NCBI RefSeq assembly: GCF_035474595.1
Contig: NZ_DATIND010000005.1
Location: 1 to 64,000 of the forward strand
Direction of reading: 5' to 3'
From: Longimicrobium sp.
GTDB taxonomy: Bacteria > Gemmatimonadota > Gemmatimonadetes > Longimicrobiales > Longimicrobiaceae
Length of the DNA: 64,000 bases
Part shown: positions 26,310 to 33,832 of the stretch, piece after piece
Layout: each line of letters opens with the position of its first letter
Position numbering within the stretch: position 1 is the stretch's first letter
The notes under the pieces: generated by a model
Seen by the model: the letters and a program-made list of their open reading frames with translations, nothing else
The model's database searches: none
Told to the model about the DNA's origin: nothing
Translations under genes and position numbers: made by a program

Positions 26310-27590
26310 ATGAGACAACGCAAGTTCAAGGCGCCACCGAGAAAGACCACTCGCCGCTGGCGCGTGCCCCCCGCGCTCACCCACGGCGACACGGACGCGT
26401 TCGAGGGATTGAGCGTTCTCGACGAGATTACCGGCGATCTGGGGCTGGTGCTGTGGCAGTCGCTGCGTGACTCCATGCTGTGGGGCCGGGCCGGGAAGGC
26501 GGAGCGTGAAGCTCTTTTCACGCCGGGAGCGGACCGGTCGCGCGTGGCCGAGATCATGACCGCGGGCGCGCCGGAGGAGCTGGAGGAGCCGCTGAAGACG
26601 ATGGCGGCCATGCTGGGCGCTCCCGCCACGGCCCGCGAGGAGACGGTTTCGCTGGCGTGCCGGCAGGTGGCGCGCTGGGCGGAGGACCGCGGGCAGCTGG
26701 CGGCGGCGCTGGCCTACGCGCAGGCCGCGGCGGTGGTGAACCCGGCCGATCCGGCCACGGCGTACGCGGTGGGCCGCCTGGCGCGGCGCCGCGCCGAGCA
26801 CGCCCGCGCGGAAACCTGGTTCCGCCGCACCATCGCGCTGGCGCGGCAGGCGGGCGACTGGCCGACCTACGCGCTGGCCTTCAACGGGCTGGGGAACCTG
26901 TACGTGCTGCGCGGCAACTTCCCCGCGGCGCGCCGCTTCTTCATCCGCGCGCTTCGCGCCGCCGGGCGCAACTCTCTGCACGACATCGAGGGCGCGGCGC
27001 TGCACGACCTGTTCGGCATCGCCATCGAGACGGGGAACACGAAGGAGGCGCACGAGCTGGCCCGCGCCGCCTTCCTGGCCTACGGCCCGCACAACCCCAA
27101 GCTGGCCCGCCTGGCCCACGACGTGGCGTACTTCTGGACCACGCAGGGGTACTTCGACCGCGCGCTGGCCGTGTTCAAGTCGCTGCTCGAGCACTTCTCC
27201 GACACGGCGATGCAGGTGATGCTGTTCGGCGACATGGGCCGGGCGGCGGGCGGTGCCGGTGACCGGGAGACCTTCCAGTGGGCGTGGGACGAGATGGCGG
27301 AGATGGTGCGCCAGAACCCCGGGAACGACACCACCGCCCGCGCGTACCTGGACCTGGCCCACGGCGCGCTGAGCCTGGGCGCCTGGGAGCGCGCCGACGA
27401 CGCGGCGCAGCGCGCGCTGGACGGCGCCACCCGCCGCGGCGACGGCAAGACCCGGCTGACGGCCGAGACGGTGATCGACGCCGCGCGCCGCCACCAGCGC
27501 GCCGAGGTGCGTACCGCGGCCGAGCGCGACGAGTGGAGGGAGGCGGCCGAGGCCCTGGCCACGGACTTCGTGCACTCGCTCACCAGCTGA
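26310..27590 (+). CDS. TPR-repeat protein
   Basis: A 426-residue soluble protein of helical TPR repeats from about residue 110 onward, e.g. AAALAYAQAAAVVNPADPATAYAVGRLARRRAEHARAETWF-type units and ALAFNGLGNLYVLRGNFPAARRFF. The basic N-terminus MRQRKFKAPPRKTTRRWRVPP could bind nucleic acid or membrane. Proteins of this build are common in the likely host group and are usually scaffolds of unknown partners. It ends at a strong bidirectional terminator. Confidence 0.75.
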   Translation: MRQRKFKAPPRKTTRRWRVPPALTHGDTDAFEGLSVLDEITGDLGLVLWQSLRDSMLWGRAGKAEREALFTPGADRSRVAEIMTAGAPEELEEPLKTMAAMLGAPATAREETVSLACRQVARWAEDRGQLAAALAYAQAAAVVNPADPATAYAVGRLARRRAEHARAETWFRRTIALARQAGDWPTYALAFNGLGNLYVLRGNFPAARRFFIRALRAAGRNSLHDIEGAALHDLFGIAIETGNTKEAHELARAAFLAYGPHNPKLARLAHDVAYFWTTQGYFDRALAVFKSLLEHFSDTAMQVMLFGDMGRAAGGAGDRETFQWAWDEMAEMVRQNPGNDTTARAYLDLAHGALSLGAWERADDAAQRALDGATRRGDGKTRLTAETVIDAARRHQRAEVRTAAERDEWREAAEALATDFVHSLTS

Positions 27591-27620
27591 GCCGGGGCGG
27601 CAGAACCCGAGGTCGTATCC

Positions 27621-27663
27621 CGAGCGCCGGGCGCGGACGAGATCCGCGCCCGGCGCTCGTTTT
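27621..27663. terminator. Strong bidirectional terminator
   Basis: A 17-bp perfect stem (27621-27637 with 27643-27659), CGAGA loop and TTTT on the plus strand, lying between two convergent genes. Confidence 0.85.
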
Positions 27664-27884
27664 CAATTCCCCGATCCCGCCACCTGCGTTTTCCCGGTGG
27701 TGTCCGGAGGGGCGGGAGAGGGTGGAGTGGAAGTGGTGGTCGTGGTCGGCGTGGAGGTGGCCGCGTCATTCGTGCGCGCGGGTGCCGCGCGTGGCGCATC
27801 GGGCGCGGTCACGCGCGGCGCGTCGCACGCGGCCACGGCCGCCGCGAGCGCCGCGGCCGCGAGGGCGAGACGGATCAGCTTCAT
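27663..27884 (-). CDS. Small lipoprotein
   Basis: A 73-residue lipoprotein. MKLIRLALAAAALAAAVAAC gives a clear signal with lipobox AVAAC, followed by a disordered Pro/Thr/Ala tail with a Thr run. No domain. The stop overlaps the terminator hairpin shared with the convergent TPR gene. Confidence 0.65.
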   Translation of the reverse strand: MKLIRLALAAAALAAAVAACDAPRVTAPDAPRAAPARTNDAATSTPTTTTTSTPPSPAPPDTTGKTQVAGSGN

Positions 27885-28258
27885 GGGGGCCATCCTTGGT
27901 GCGGTGGGTATCGGGGGGCGAGCTGCTCTTGCCCCGAAGTCTAGCAGCGGAAGCGGCAGAATGCGACGCTTGGTCCGTCTGAATTCGTTCCTAATGCGAC
28001 GTTGTAAATGGCACATCTGGCTATATCAGCGCAGATCCACCTCGGTTCACTCTGTCCTGTAATCTCCATTATTTGTTGAGCTTTCGCCATCTTTGCGAGT
28101 GTAACCAGCGTACATCAGTTCTACACATTAACCGACTATACTTTCGTATACGAACCGGAGACCCCCACCCTCCCTGTGAAGCTCCTTTCGGCCGACGGGC
28201 GAAGACGCTAGGTTGGCGAGGTTCGGTTTTTCTTCTTCGCAGTCCGCTTGTCCGCAAC
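27885..28258 (+). promoter_or_regulatory. AT-rich intergenic region upstream of the UvrC-like gene
   Basis: A 374-nt region far richer in A/T than its surroundings between about 27970 and 28150. It contains a perfect small palindrome TATAC-TTTC-GTATA at 28137-28150. It is likely the promoter region for the UvrC-like gene and the small lipoprotein. I cannot fix -35/-10 boxes with confidence. No gene. Confidence 0.4.
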
Positions 28259-29341
28259 GTGGCACGTAAGTCCCGCTCCCATCCCCTCCGCGACGCCGTG
28301 GGCGACGCGCGCAACCGCCCCGGCATCTACCGCATGCTGGACGGGAACGGCGCCGTGCTGTACGTGGGGAAGTCGAAGTCGCTGCGGACGCGGCTGCTCT
28401 CGTACTTCCGCGCCAGGCGGGGGGAGAAGGGACACCGCATCCTGAGCGAGGCGGCGGGGCTGGAGTGGGAGTACCAGCCCAGCGAGTTCGCGGCGCTGCT
28501 GCGCGAGCTGGAGCTGATCAAGCGCCACCGGCCGCTGCTGAACGTGCAGCACAAGCGCGACGGCCGCTGGTCGTTCCTGAAGCTGGCTCCCGGCCCCGCG
28601 CCGCGGCTGTACGTGGTGCAGACGGTGAGCGACGACGCGGCCAGCTACTACGGCCCCTTCCGCGGCGGCAAGCGCGTGGTGGAGGCGGTGCGCGAGCTGA
28701 ACGACGCGCTGGGGCTGCGCGACTGCCCCACCGGGACGCCCATCCGCTTCGCCGACCAGCCGGACTTCTTCTCGTTCGAGCACACGCCGCGCTGCCACCG
28801 CCACGAGCTGCGCCTGTGCCTGGGGCCGTGCGCCGGCGGGTGCAGCCAGGAGCAGTACCGCGCCCAGGTGGACACCGCGCGCGCGTTCCTGGGCGGCACC
28901 GCCGACGAGCCGCTGCGGCGGCTGAACGAGCGGATGCAGGCGGCGGCCGACCGCTGGCAGTACGAGGTGGCGGCCTCGCTGCGCAACCGGCTGCAGCGGC
29001 TGGAGCGGCTGCGCGACGAGTTCCAGGAGCTGCGCGAGGCGCTGGATTCACTCACCTTTCTCTACCACGTGCCCGGCGCGGACGGCGACGACCGCGTGTA
29101 CCTGGTGCGCCGGGGAACGGTGCGGGCGGTGGTGCCCATGCCCAGGGGCGGCGCGGAGCGGCGGCGCCTGCAGCGGCTGTGCGACGAGCACTTCGGCCGC
29201 CCGGAGCCGCAGAGCGCGCTGGTCGCGCGGCACCAGGTGGACGAGATCCTGCTGGTGGCGCGCTGGTTCCGCCTGAACCCGGCGGAGATGGAGCGCACCC
29301 GCCCCCCGGCGCGCGTGGACGCGCTCCCGCTCAGCGCGTAG
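28259..29341 (+). CDS. UvrC-like GIY-YIG nuclease lacking the C-terminal endonuclease half
   Basis: About 360 residues from a GTG start. The GIY-YIG domain is intact: RPGIYRMLDGNGAVLYVGKSKSLRTRLLSYF. It is followed by the UvrC Cys cluster (CHRHELRLCLGPCAGGC) and a UVR coiled-coil (LNERMQAAADRWQYEVAASLRNRL). The protein then ends; full UvrC continues with an RNase H-like nuclease and HhH motifs for the 5' cut. The build resembles E. coli Cho, which makes only the 3' incision. The start is uncertain; no SD is evident. Confidence 0.85.
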   Translation: MARKSRSHPLRDAVGDARNRPGIYRMLDGNGAVLYVGKSKSLRTRLLSYFRARRGEKGHRILSEAAGLEWEYQPSEFAALLRELELIKRHRPLLNVQHKRDGRWSFLKLAPGPAPRLYVVQTVSDDAASYYGPFRGGKRVVEAVRELNDALGLRDCPTGTPIRFADQPDFFSFEHTPRCHRHELRLCLGPCAGGCSQEQYRAQVDTARAFLGGTADEPLRRLNERMQAAADRWQYEVAASLRNRLQRLERLRDEFQELREALDSLTFLYHVPGADGDDRVYLVRRGTVRAVVPMPRGGAERRRLQRLCDEHFGRPEPQSALVARHQVDEILLVARWFRLNPAEMERTRPPARVDALPLSA

Positions 29342-29447
29342 CTTTCCCCCTTCACGGCGCGTGGCACTGCGATTGCGCGCTGGCGGTCCGCCGCCGGCGC
29401 GCGGCTTTGCTTTTTCAACGACCCGGACGGGAACGGCCTTGACGAGG

Positions 29448-30503
29448 ATGCCTGGGACCCGGCGCCCGCTCGCGGCGGCCGCGCTGCTGGCGCTCGCGCT
29501 GGCGGCGTGCAACCGCGGCGGCAGACAGATCGACCTGACGAACGCGCAGGAGGACTCGGCGGCGGAGAACCCCGCGCAGGTGTACGGCGTGGCCGCCGCG
29601 CGCAACGTGGTGGTCACGCCGGTGGAGATCGAGGTGCCCGAGCTGCCGCCCGGGTGGAGCGGGCTGAAGATCGCCGCGATCAGCGACTTCCAGCTGGGGC
29701 TGTGGCCCGACAACGAGCGGGTGGCGCTGGCCGCCGCGCAGGCCGCCGCGGGCACCGGCGCCGAGCTGATCGTGCTGCTGGGCGACTACGTGGCCCGCGG
29801 CGACGACTACGCGGCCATCGACCGCGTGCTGGCGCCGCTGAAGGGGCGCACGGTGATGGCGGTGCTGGGGACCGCCGACGAGACCGAGGACACGCAGGGG
29901 AACCCCGACAGCGCGCGCATCAAGACGGTGGCGGCGCTGGAGCGCAGCGGCGTGAAGGTGCTGCGCGACGCCTTCACGCGCTTCTCGCGCGGCGGCGACA
30001 CGGCGTTCGTGGTGGGACTGGAGCCCTACCTCGCCCGCCGTGCGGACTGGAAGAAGGCCGAGATCTTCAACGCGCTGCCGGACGGGCCGCACGCCATGCT
30101 GGCGCTGGCGCACATGCCGGTGACGGCGGCCACGGTGCCCGAGGAGAAGTTCCCGGTGATCCTGTCCGGCCACACCTTCTGCGGGCCGGTGGAGGTGCCG
30201 GGAACGCCGCGGCTGGCGTGGTTCAACACCACCGTCCTGCCGGGGACGCGCGACCCGGCGAAGACCCGGATCTGGCGGCTGCGCGGAAGCACGCTCTTCG
30301 CCACCTGCGGCATCGGGTACAGCTACGTGCCGGTGCGCTTCGGGCACCCGCCGGAGGTGGCGCTGATCACGCTGCGCGCGGTGGGACCCGCCCCCGCGAA
30401 GGCCGACAGCGCGAAGGCGCAGCAGGCCAACGTGGACTCGCTGATCCAGGTCTTCCAGCAGCGCGACACGACCAAAGGCGACAGCGCGGGGGCGACGCCG
30501 TAG
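29448..30503 (+). CDS. Lipoprotein with degenerate metallophosphoesterase domain
   Basis: A 351-residue lipoprotein (lipobox LAAC at residue 21) with a calcineurin-like fold. The usual metal motifs are altered. DxH is D80-F-Q82 in AISDFQLG. GDxx is kept in VLLGDYVA. GNHD is replaced by G141-T-A-D. A His remains in LALAHMP, and GHTHGG is GHTFCGP. Losing the Asn, two His and Gly-Gly argues against normal phosphoesterase activity. The C-terminal tail is Ala/Lys/Asp-rich. The closest functional family is the YkuE-like esterases. Confidence 0.8.
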   Translation: MPGTRRPLAAAALLALALAACNRGGRQIDLTNAQEDSAAENPAQVYGVAAARNVVVTPVEIEVPELPPGWSGLKIAAISDFQLGLWPDNERVALAAAQAAAGTGAELIVLLGDYVARGDDYAAIDRVLAPLKGRTVMAVLGTADETEDTQGNPDSARIKTVAALERSGVKVLRDAFTRFSRGGDTAFVVGLEPYLARRADWKKAEIFNALPDGPHAMLALAHMPVTAATVPEEKFPVILSGHTFCGPVEVPGTPRLAWFNTTVLPGTRDPAKTRIWRLRGSTLFATCGIGYSYVPVRFGHPPEVALITLRAVGPAPAKADSAKAQQANVDSLIQVFQQRDTTKGDSAGATP

Positions 30504-30505
30504 GG

Positions 30506-30569
30506 AAGTGCGGGAGTGCGGGAGTGCGGGAGTGCGGAAGTGCGGGAGTGCGGGAGTGCGGGAGTGCGA
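30506..30569. repeat. Eight-unit octamer tandem array
   Basis: Eight consecutive 8-bp units of GAGTGCGG (two units AAGTGCGG, the last GAGTGCGA), starting 3 nt after a stop codon. It is the longest member of the octamer family seen in this window. The rest of the 532-nt gap to 31036 holds the family A copy at 30672 and a promoter at 30982. Confidence 0.8.
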
Positions 30570-30671
30570 AAACGAGGGGGGATGAAGGACAGGACGGGCG
30601 GCGAGATTCGGATCTCGCTGCCCGGTTTTCGTGGAGATGACGAGGCCGCGCGGATCAGCCGGGCCGCAAAG

Positions 30672-30719
30672 GCGAATGAATTCGCGGCAACAACGGCCCG
30701 AAGTCCACCTTCGCGGACT
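30672..30719 (+). repeat. Family A double-hairpin repeat, copy 3
   Basis: Stem GCGAAT-GA-ATTCGC (30672-30685), linker GGCAACAACGGCCCGA, second stem AGTCCAC-CTTC-GCGGACT with one mismatch (30702-30719). Confidence 0.75.
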
Positions 30720-30981
30720 CGCTCGGGGAGATCCGCGCGACTGGGGAGGATCCGCGCACGCGGCACTGCCAGGTTCTTCGCGCGACGAGGCTTGCGTGAG
30801 GGATGCGCGCCCGGAGGGCCGGGACGGCGCCGCGCGTGGGAGGATGCCGGCAAAACGCGCCGGATGCACGGCGCGGCGGTGGCCCGGCGCGGTTGGCAAC
30901 GGTCGTATCGTTGCCTACCGCGCGCGCAGCCCGGTTTGGCGCCTCGGCGCCAAACACGCCCGAACCCCGCCGTTCCAGTCC

Positions 30982-31010
30982 TTGACACGCCCGAATCCCC
31001 GCCAGATGTT
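30982..31010 (+). promoter_or_regulatory. Putative promoter of the DtxR-family gene
   Basis: TTGACA at 30982-30987 and GATGTT at 31005-31010 with a 17-nt spacer, ending 25 nt before the ATG at 31036. The -35 is perfect, the -10 weak. Confidence 0.55.
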
Positions 31011-31035
31011 CGGTCCACACCTGAACCGAACCCCG

Positions 31036-31701
31036 ATGTATACGCCGGTCGTCGAGGACTACCTCAAAGCCGTCTGGATGCTGCAGCAGCAGGAGTCGCC
31101 CGTGTCGACCTCGCGGATCGCGGAGCGGCTGGGGCTGACGGCGGCGGCCGTGACGGCGATGGTGAAGCGCCTGGACGAGCAGGGGCTGCTGCGCCACGAG
31201 CCGTACTACGGCGTGCGCCTGACCGCGCCGGGGGAGCTGGCGGCCCTGCGCATCATCCGGCGGCACCGGGTGCTGGAGCTGTTCCTGGCCGAGAAGCTGG
31301 GCTACGAGTGGGACCGCGTGCACGACGAGGCCGAGCGCCTGGAGCACGCCGCCAGCGACGAGCTGATCGAGCGCCTGGCCCGCCTGCTGGGCGAGCCCGA
31401 GCGCGATCCGCACGGCAACGCGATCCCCAGCGCGAGCGGGGAGATGGACACCGGCCGCTACCCGTCGCTGGGCGAGCTGGAGCCGGGCGAGCGCCGCCGC
31501 GTGCTGGAGGTGGAGGTGGAGGAGCCCGAGCAGCTGCGCTACCTGGGCTCGCTGGACCTGTACCCGGGCGCCGAGGTGCGGGTCACCGGCCGCTCGCCCT
31601 TCGAGGGGCCGGTGCAGCTGGAGGTGAACGGAAGCCCGCAGGTGATCTCGCACGCGCTGGCGCAGCGCATCCGCGTGCGGCCGGAGCCGGGCGGCGGCTG
31701 A
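31036..31701 (+). CDS. DtxR/MntR-family metalloregulator
   Basis: A 221-residue metal-dependent repressor. Winged helix at residues 1-65 (TSRIAERLGLTAAAVTAMVKRLDEQGLL), dimerisation domain with metal ligands (RRHRVLELFL, then HDEAERLEH), and a C-terminal FeoA/SH3-like domain (about 150-215). In the EAERLEH motif the position that is Cys102 in IdeR is Glu, as in Mn-sensing MntR. Asp8 of MntR is also matched, but Glu11 is Lys. So it combines the IdeR domain layout with a mostly MntR-like metal site. Whether Mn or Fe is sensed is open. Confidence 0.88.
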   Translation: MYTPVVEDYLKAVWMLQQQESPVSTSRIAERLGLTAAAVTAMVKRLDEQGLLRHEPYYGVRLTAPGELAALRIIRRHRVLELFLAEKLGYEWDRVHDEAERLEHAASDELIERLARLLGEPERDPHGNAIPSASGEMDTGRYPSLGELEPGERRRVLEVEVEEPEQLRYLGSLDLYPGAEVRVTGRSPFEGPVQLEVNGSPQVISHALAQRIRVRPEPGGG

Positions 31702-31769
31702 GGCGTGGCCGGGGATTTGCGCCTGTCCGGGGGAAAACCAGGTCCGCCAAAACGGGAGGGGATAGGGCG

Positions 31770-32114
31770 ATGAACACCACGTTCAAGGTGCTGCTGGGCG
31801 CGGCCGCCGGGGCGGCGATCGTGCTGGCGTTCCGCGACTTCGAGAATGGCGGGTGGCTGCAGCCGGCGGTTCCCGGCGGGCGCTGGCCCGAGGGCGGCGA
31901 CCTGCTGCTGGAGGACGAGGACGACGAGGCCGACCTGCTGGAGGAGCCGATCCTGGGCTACGACGGGATGGACCGCGACAGCCTGGTGGACTGGCTGGAC
32001 GACGCCGACCTGGACGAGCGCTCGCTGCTGCGCATCCGGCGCTACGAGGTGGCCAGCGAGAACCGCGAGCCCGTGCTCGACAAGATCGACGACCTCCTCG
32101 CCGCGTTCGGGTAA
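31770..32114 (+). CDS. Small membrane-anchored acidic protein
   Basis: A 114-residue protein with an N-terminal hydrophobic segment (FKVLLGAAAGAAIVLAF) and a strongly acidic soluble part: LLLEDEDDEADLLEEP, then DSLVDWLDDADLDERSLLRIRRYE. A GGGAGGGG SD precedes the ATG. Unrecognised; it may be co-transcribed with the regulator 68 nt upstream. Confidence 0.6.
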   Translation: MNTTFKVLLGAAAGAAIVLAFRDFENGGWLQPAVPGGRWPEGGDLLLEDEDDEADLLEEPILGYDGMDRDSLVDWLDDADLDERSLLRIRRYEVASENREPVLDKIDDLLAAFG

Positions 32115-32143
32115 CGCGGACCACACTGAGGGCGTAAAACGAA

Positions 32144-32177
32144 GCAGGCCGCTACCGGAGAGATGGTGGCGGCCTGC
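32144..32177. terminator. Bidirectional terminator between convergent genes
   Basis: GCAGGCCGC (32144-32152) pairs with GCGGCCTGC (32169-32177), extended by ACC/GGT inside. It lies between a plus-strand stop at 32114 and a minus-strand stop at 32201. Confidence 0.7.
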
Positions 32178-32200
32178 GGACTTTCAGCAGCGAATCGAGT

Positions 32201-32425
32201 TTACTCGGCGAGCGTCAGGTCCTCGAGCGGAACCTCCCATTCGTCCATGCTGTCTTCGATGCCGTCGAAGATGGGACGAATGCGCATGATCCGGCGCGCG
32301 TTGAAGCCCCCGCGCATGCCGCGATCTTCCACGACCACGGCGTCGATCGGGCCCCACGGCTGGTGGTAGACCACGCGGCTCCCCGCCCGGATATCCGTCG
32401 AACTGCGAGCCTTCGCTCTGCTCAT
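32201..32425 (-). CDS. Small protein paired with the HEPN-like gene
   Basis: A 74-residue protein starting MSRAKARSSTDIRAGSRVVY, with a compact beta-rich pattern (VVYHQPWGPIDAVVVEDRG) and an acidic C-terminus (DSMDEWEVPLEDLTLAE). It begins 11 nt after the stop of the HEPN-like gene and is ideally placed to be its partner or antidote. That role is inference from position, size and the acidic tail. Family not recognised. Confidence 0.6.
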   Translation of the reverse strand: MSRAKARSSTDIRAGSRVVYHQPWGPIDAVVVEDRGMRGGFNARRIMRIRPIFDGIEDSMDEWEVPLEDLTLAE

Positions 32426-32436
32426 GATGATTTCTC

Positions 32437-33015
32437 CTACCACGGAGCGATGCCGGTGATGCTCTCCAAGTATAGCCGAAGGACAGCGTCGAAGTCCACC
32501 GCCAGACAGTCGCATGCCGTGCGCCACGCGCGAACGTCCCTGATCCGAATGGTTTCGCGCCCACGGAGCTGAGGGTTGCGGAAATCCTGGTGAGCGAACG
32601 CGTTTCTCCAGCGGTTCAACGCTTCCAGCTTCTCCCGGCGTGCGGCCGTCCTCGGATCTTTCTGGATGGCCGACTTCCAGAGATCAAAGCCGAACCGTCC
32701 GAAATCGGCGGCGATGTTCGTCGGGTTCGCGTTCCCCGAATTCAGCCGGATTGCCGCGGGAAGTGCCGCATTGAATACGGGTGCGAGCGCCGCGAACGGC
32801 GGGTGCGTCGCCAGCGCGTCAATCGAATCCGAAAACAGGTCGCGGCAGAAGCGCTGGAACTGGGATGCGAGGAGCACCACGTATGCCTGGTTGACCTGCT
32901 GGCGCGCGAAGGTGCGGGCGCGGCGCGCGCCGCCGACCACCGCGTGCGCGGCTTCGAGCTCGTCCAGCACCTTGCGGCTGCGCGTCTGCCACGCGCGAAG
33001 CGCTCGCGACGACAT
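32437..33015 (-). CDS. HEPN-domain protein with RNase motif
   Basis: A 192-residue all-helical protein. R137-N-A-F-A-H142 is an exact Rx(4)H/RNxxxH motif, the catalytic signature of HEPN ribonucleases, in a helix after LEALNRW. N-terminal helices (ARQQVNQAYVVLLASQFQRFCRDLF) resemble the RiboL-PSP-HEPN type. HEPN proteins act as toxins, abortive-infection effectors or Cas-linked RNases. Here it precedes a small acidic protein by 11 nt. RNase activity is inferred from the motif. Confidence 0.75.
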   Translation of the reverse strand: MSSRALRAWQTRSRKVLDELEAAHAVVGGARRARTFARQQVNQAYVVLLASQFQRFCRDLFSDSIDALATHPPFAALAPVFNAALPAAIRLNSGNANPTNIAADFGRFGFDLWKSAIQKDPRTAARREKLEALNRWRNAFAHQDFRNPQLRGRETIRIRDVRAWRTACDCLAVDFDAVLRLYLESITGIAPW

Positions 33016-33100
33016 TCATGCCCGGGGCGAATGGGACGGGAAGGCTCAATGCAGTCTTTGAAGTGCGCGGAATGTAAGTAGTCTCTCGTCGAAAGTAAAC

Positions 33101-33138
33101 AGCGCCCGCGGACGCATCGAAGGCCGTCCGCGGGCGCT
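33101..33138 (-). terminator. Terminator of yqeY-like gene
   Basis: A 14-bp perfect stem AGCGCCCGCGGACG with a 10-nt loop, followed on the minus strand by GTTTACTTTC. It lies 23 nt past the stop at 33161. Confidence 0.75.
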
Positions 33139-33160
33139 GCTGTTCTGGCGATCGTGCTCG

Positions 33161-33601
33161 CTACGCGGCCAGCTCTTCGCGGGCGATGCGGTTCAGCTCC
33201 TTGCCGTCGAACTGGCCCTTCGTCTTCGGGGAGACGGCCTTCATGACACCGCCGATGTCCTTTGCCCCGGCGCCGATCGCCTCGCGGACCATGGCGCGGA
33301 CGGCGTCTTCCGTGAGCTGCGGGGGGAGATACGCCTGCAGGATCACGGCTTCCTGCTCCTCCTTGGCCGCGAGCTCCTCGCGGCCGCCGGCGCGCATCTG
33401 CTCGGCGGCCTCGCGGCGGCGCTTGATGGCGGTGGTGGCCACGCCCTGCACGTCGGCGTCACCCAGCTCGTGGCCAAGGTCGATCTCCTTGTTGCGGATC
33501 TCGGAGAGGAAAGTGGTCAGCACCGTGGTGCGCAGCTTGTCGCGCTCGCGCCGCGCGGCGTTCAGGTCGTCGCGGATGGTGTCCTTCAGCGTGCCCGCCA
33601 T
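33161..33601 (-). CDS. YqeY/GatB-tail-like protein
   Basis: A 146-residue protein of the YqeY family (GatB/YqeY domain), related to the tRNA-recruiting tail of amidotransferase subunit GatB. Landmarks are MAGTLKDTIRDDLNAARRERDKLRTTVL at the start, LGDADVQGVATTAIKRRREA, and the tail-domain KDIGGVMKAVSPKTKGQFDGKELNRI. It may bind tRNA; its role as a free-standing protein is unsettled. Confidence 0.9.
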   Translation of the reverse strand: MAGTLKDTIRDDLNAARRERDKLRTTVLTTFLSEIRNKEIDLGHELGDADVQGVATTAIKRRREAAEQMRAGGREELAAKEEQEAVILQAYLPPQLTEDAVRAMVREAIGAGAKDIGGVMKAVSPKTKGQFDGKELNRIAREELAA

Positions 33602-33767
33602 TGGTCGCCTCGTCATCAGTAGGTTCGGGCGGCGGAATCTACTCCGGACGCGCGGCGATGCAATCCTGAACGGCAGGCAACTCACGGAGGACACGGAAGG
33701 CACGGAGGCGATGGAGATCAACGGATCATCCATCTCCGTATCCTCCGTGACTGACCACCCGTACGAC

Positions 33768-33804
33768 AGCGGCCCCTCGCCCGGATGCCGGGCGAGGGGC
33801 CGCT
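33768..33804 (-). terminator. Strong terminator-like hairpin
   Basis: A 17-bp perfect stem closing a 3-nt loop (ATG), 28 nt beyond the stop of the BON-domain gene. The 230 nt up to yqeY also hold an ACGGAGG/CCTCCGT imperfect inverted repeat (33680-33755). Confidence 0.7.
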
Positions 33805-33832
33805 GTTCATCTGCCCGATCGAACCCGCCGGA

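Noticed and set aside
27970-28150. tRNA or other structured RNA in the AT-rich region
   Set aside because: No T-loop consensus or cloverleaf could be drawn; only one 5-bp hairpin is present.
29361-29447. Longer N-terminus for the metallophosphoesterase lipoprotein
   Set aside because: The extra 29 residues would bury the lipoprotein signal; the ATG at 29448 gives a normal lipobox position.
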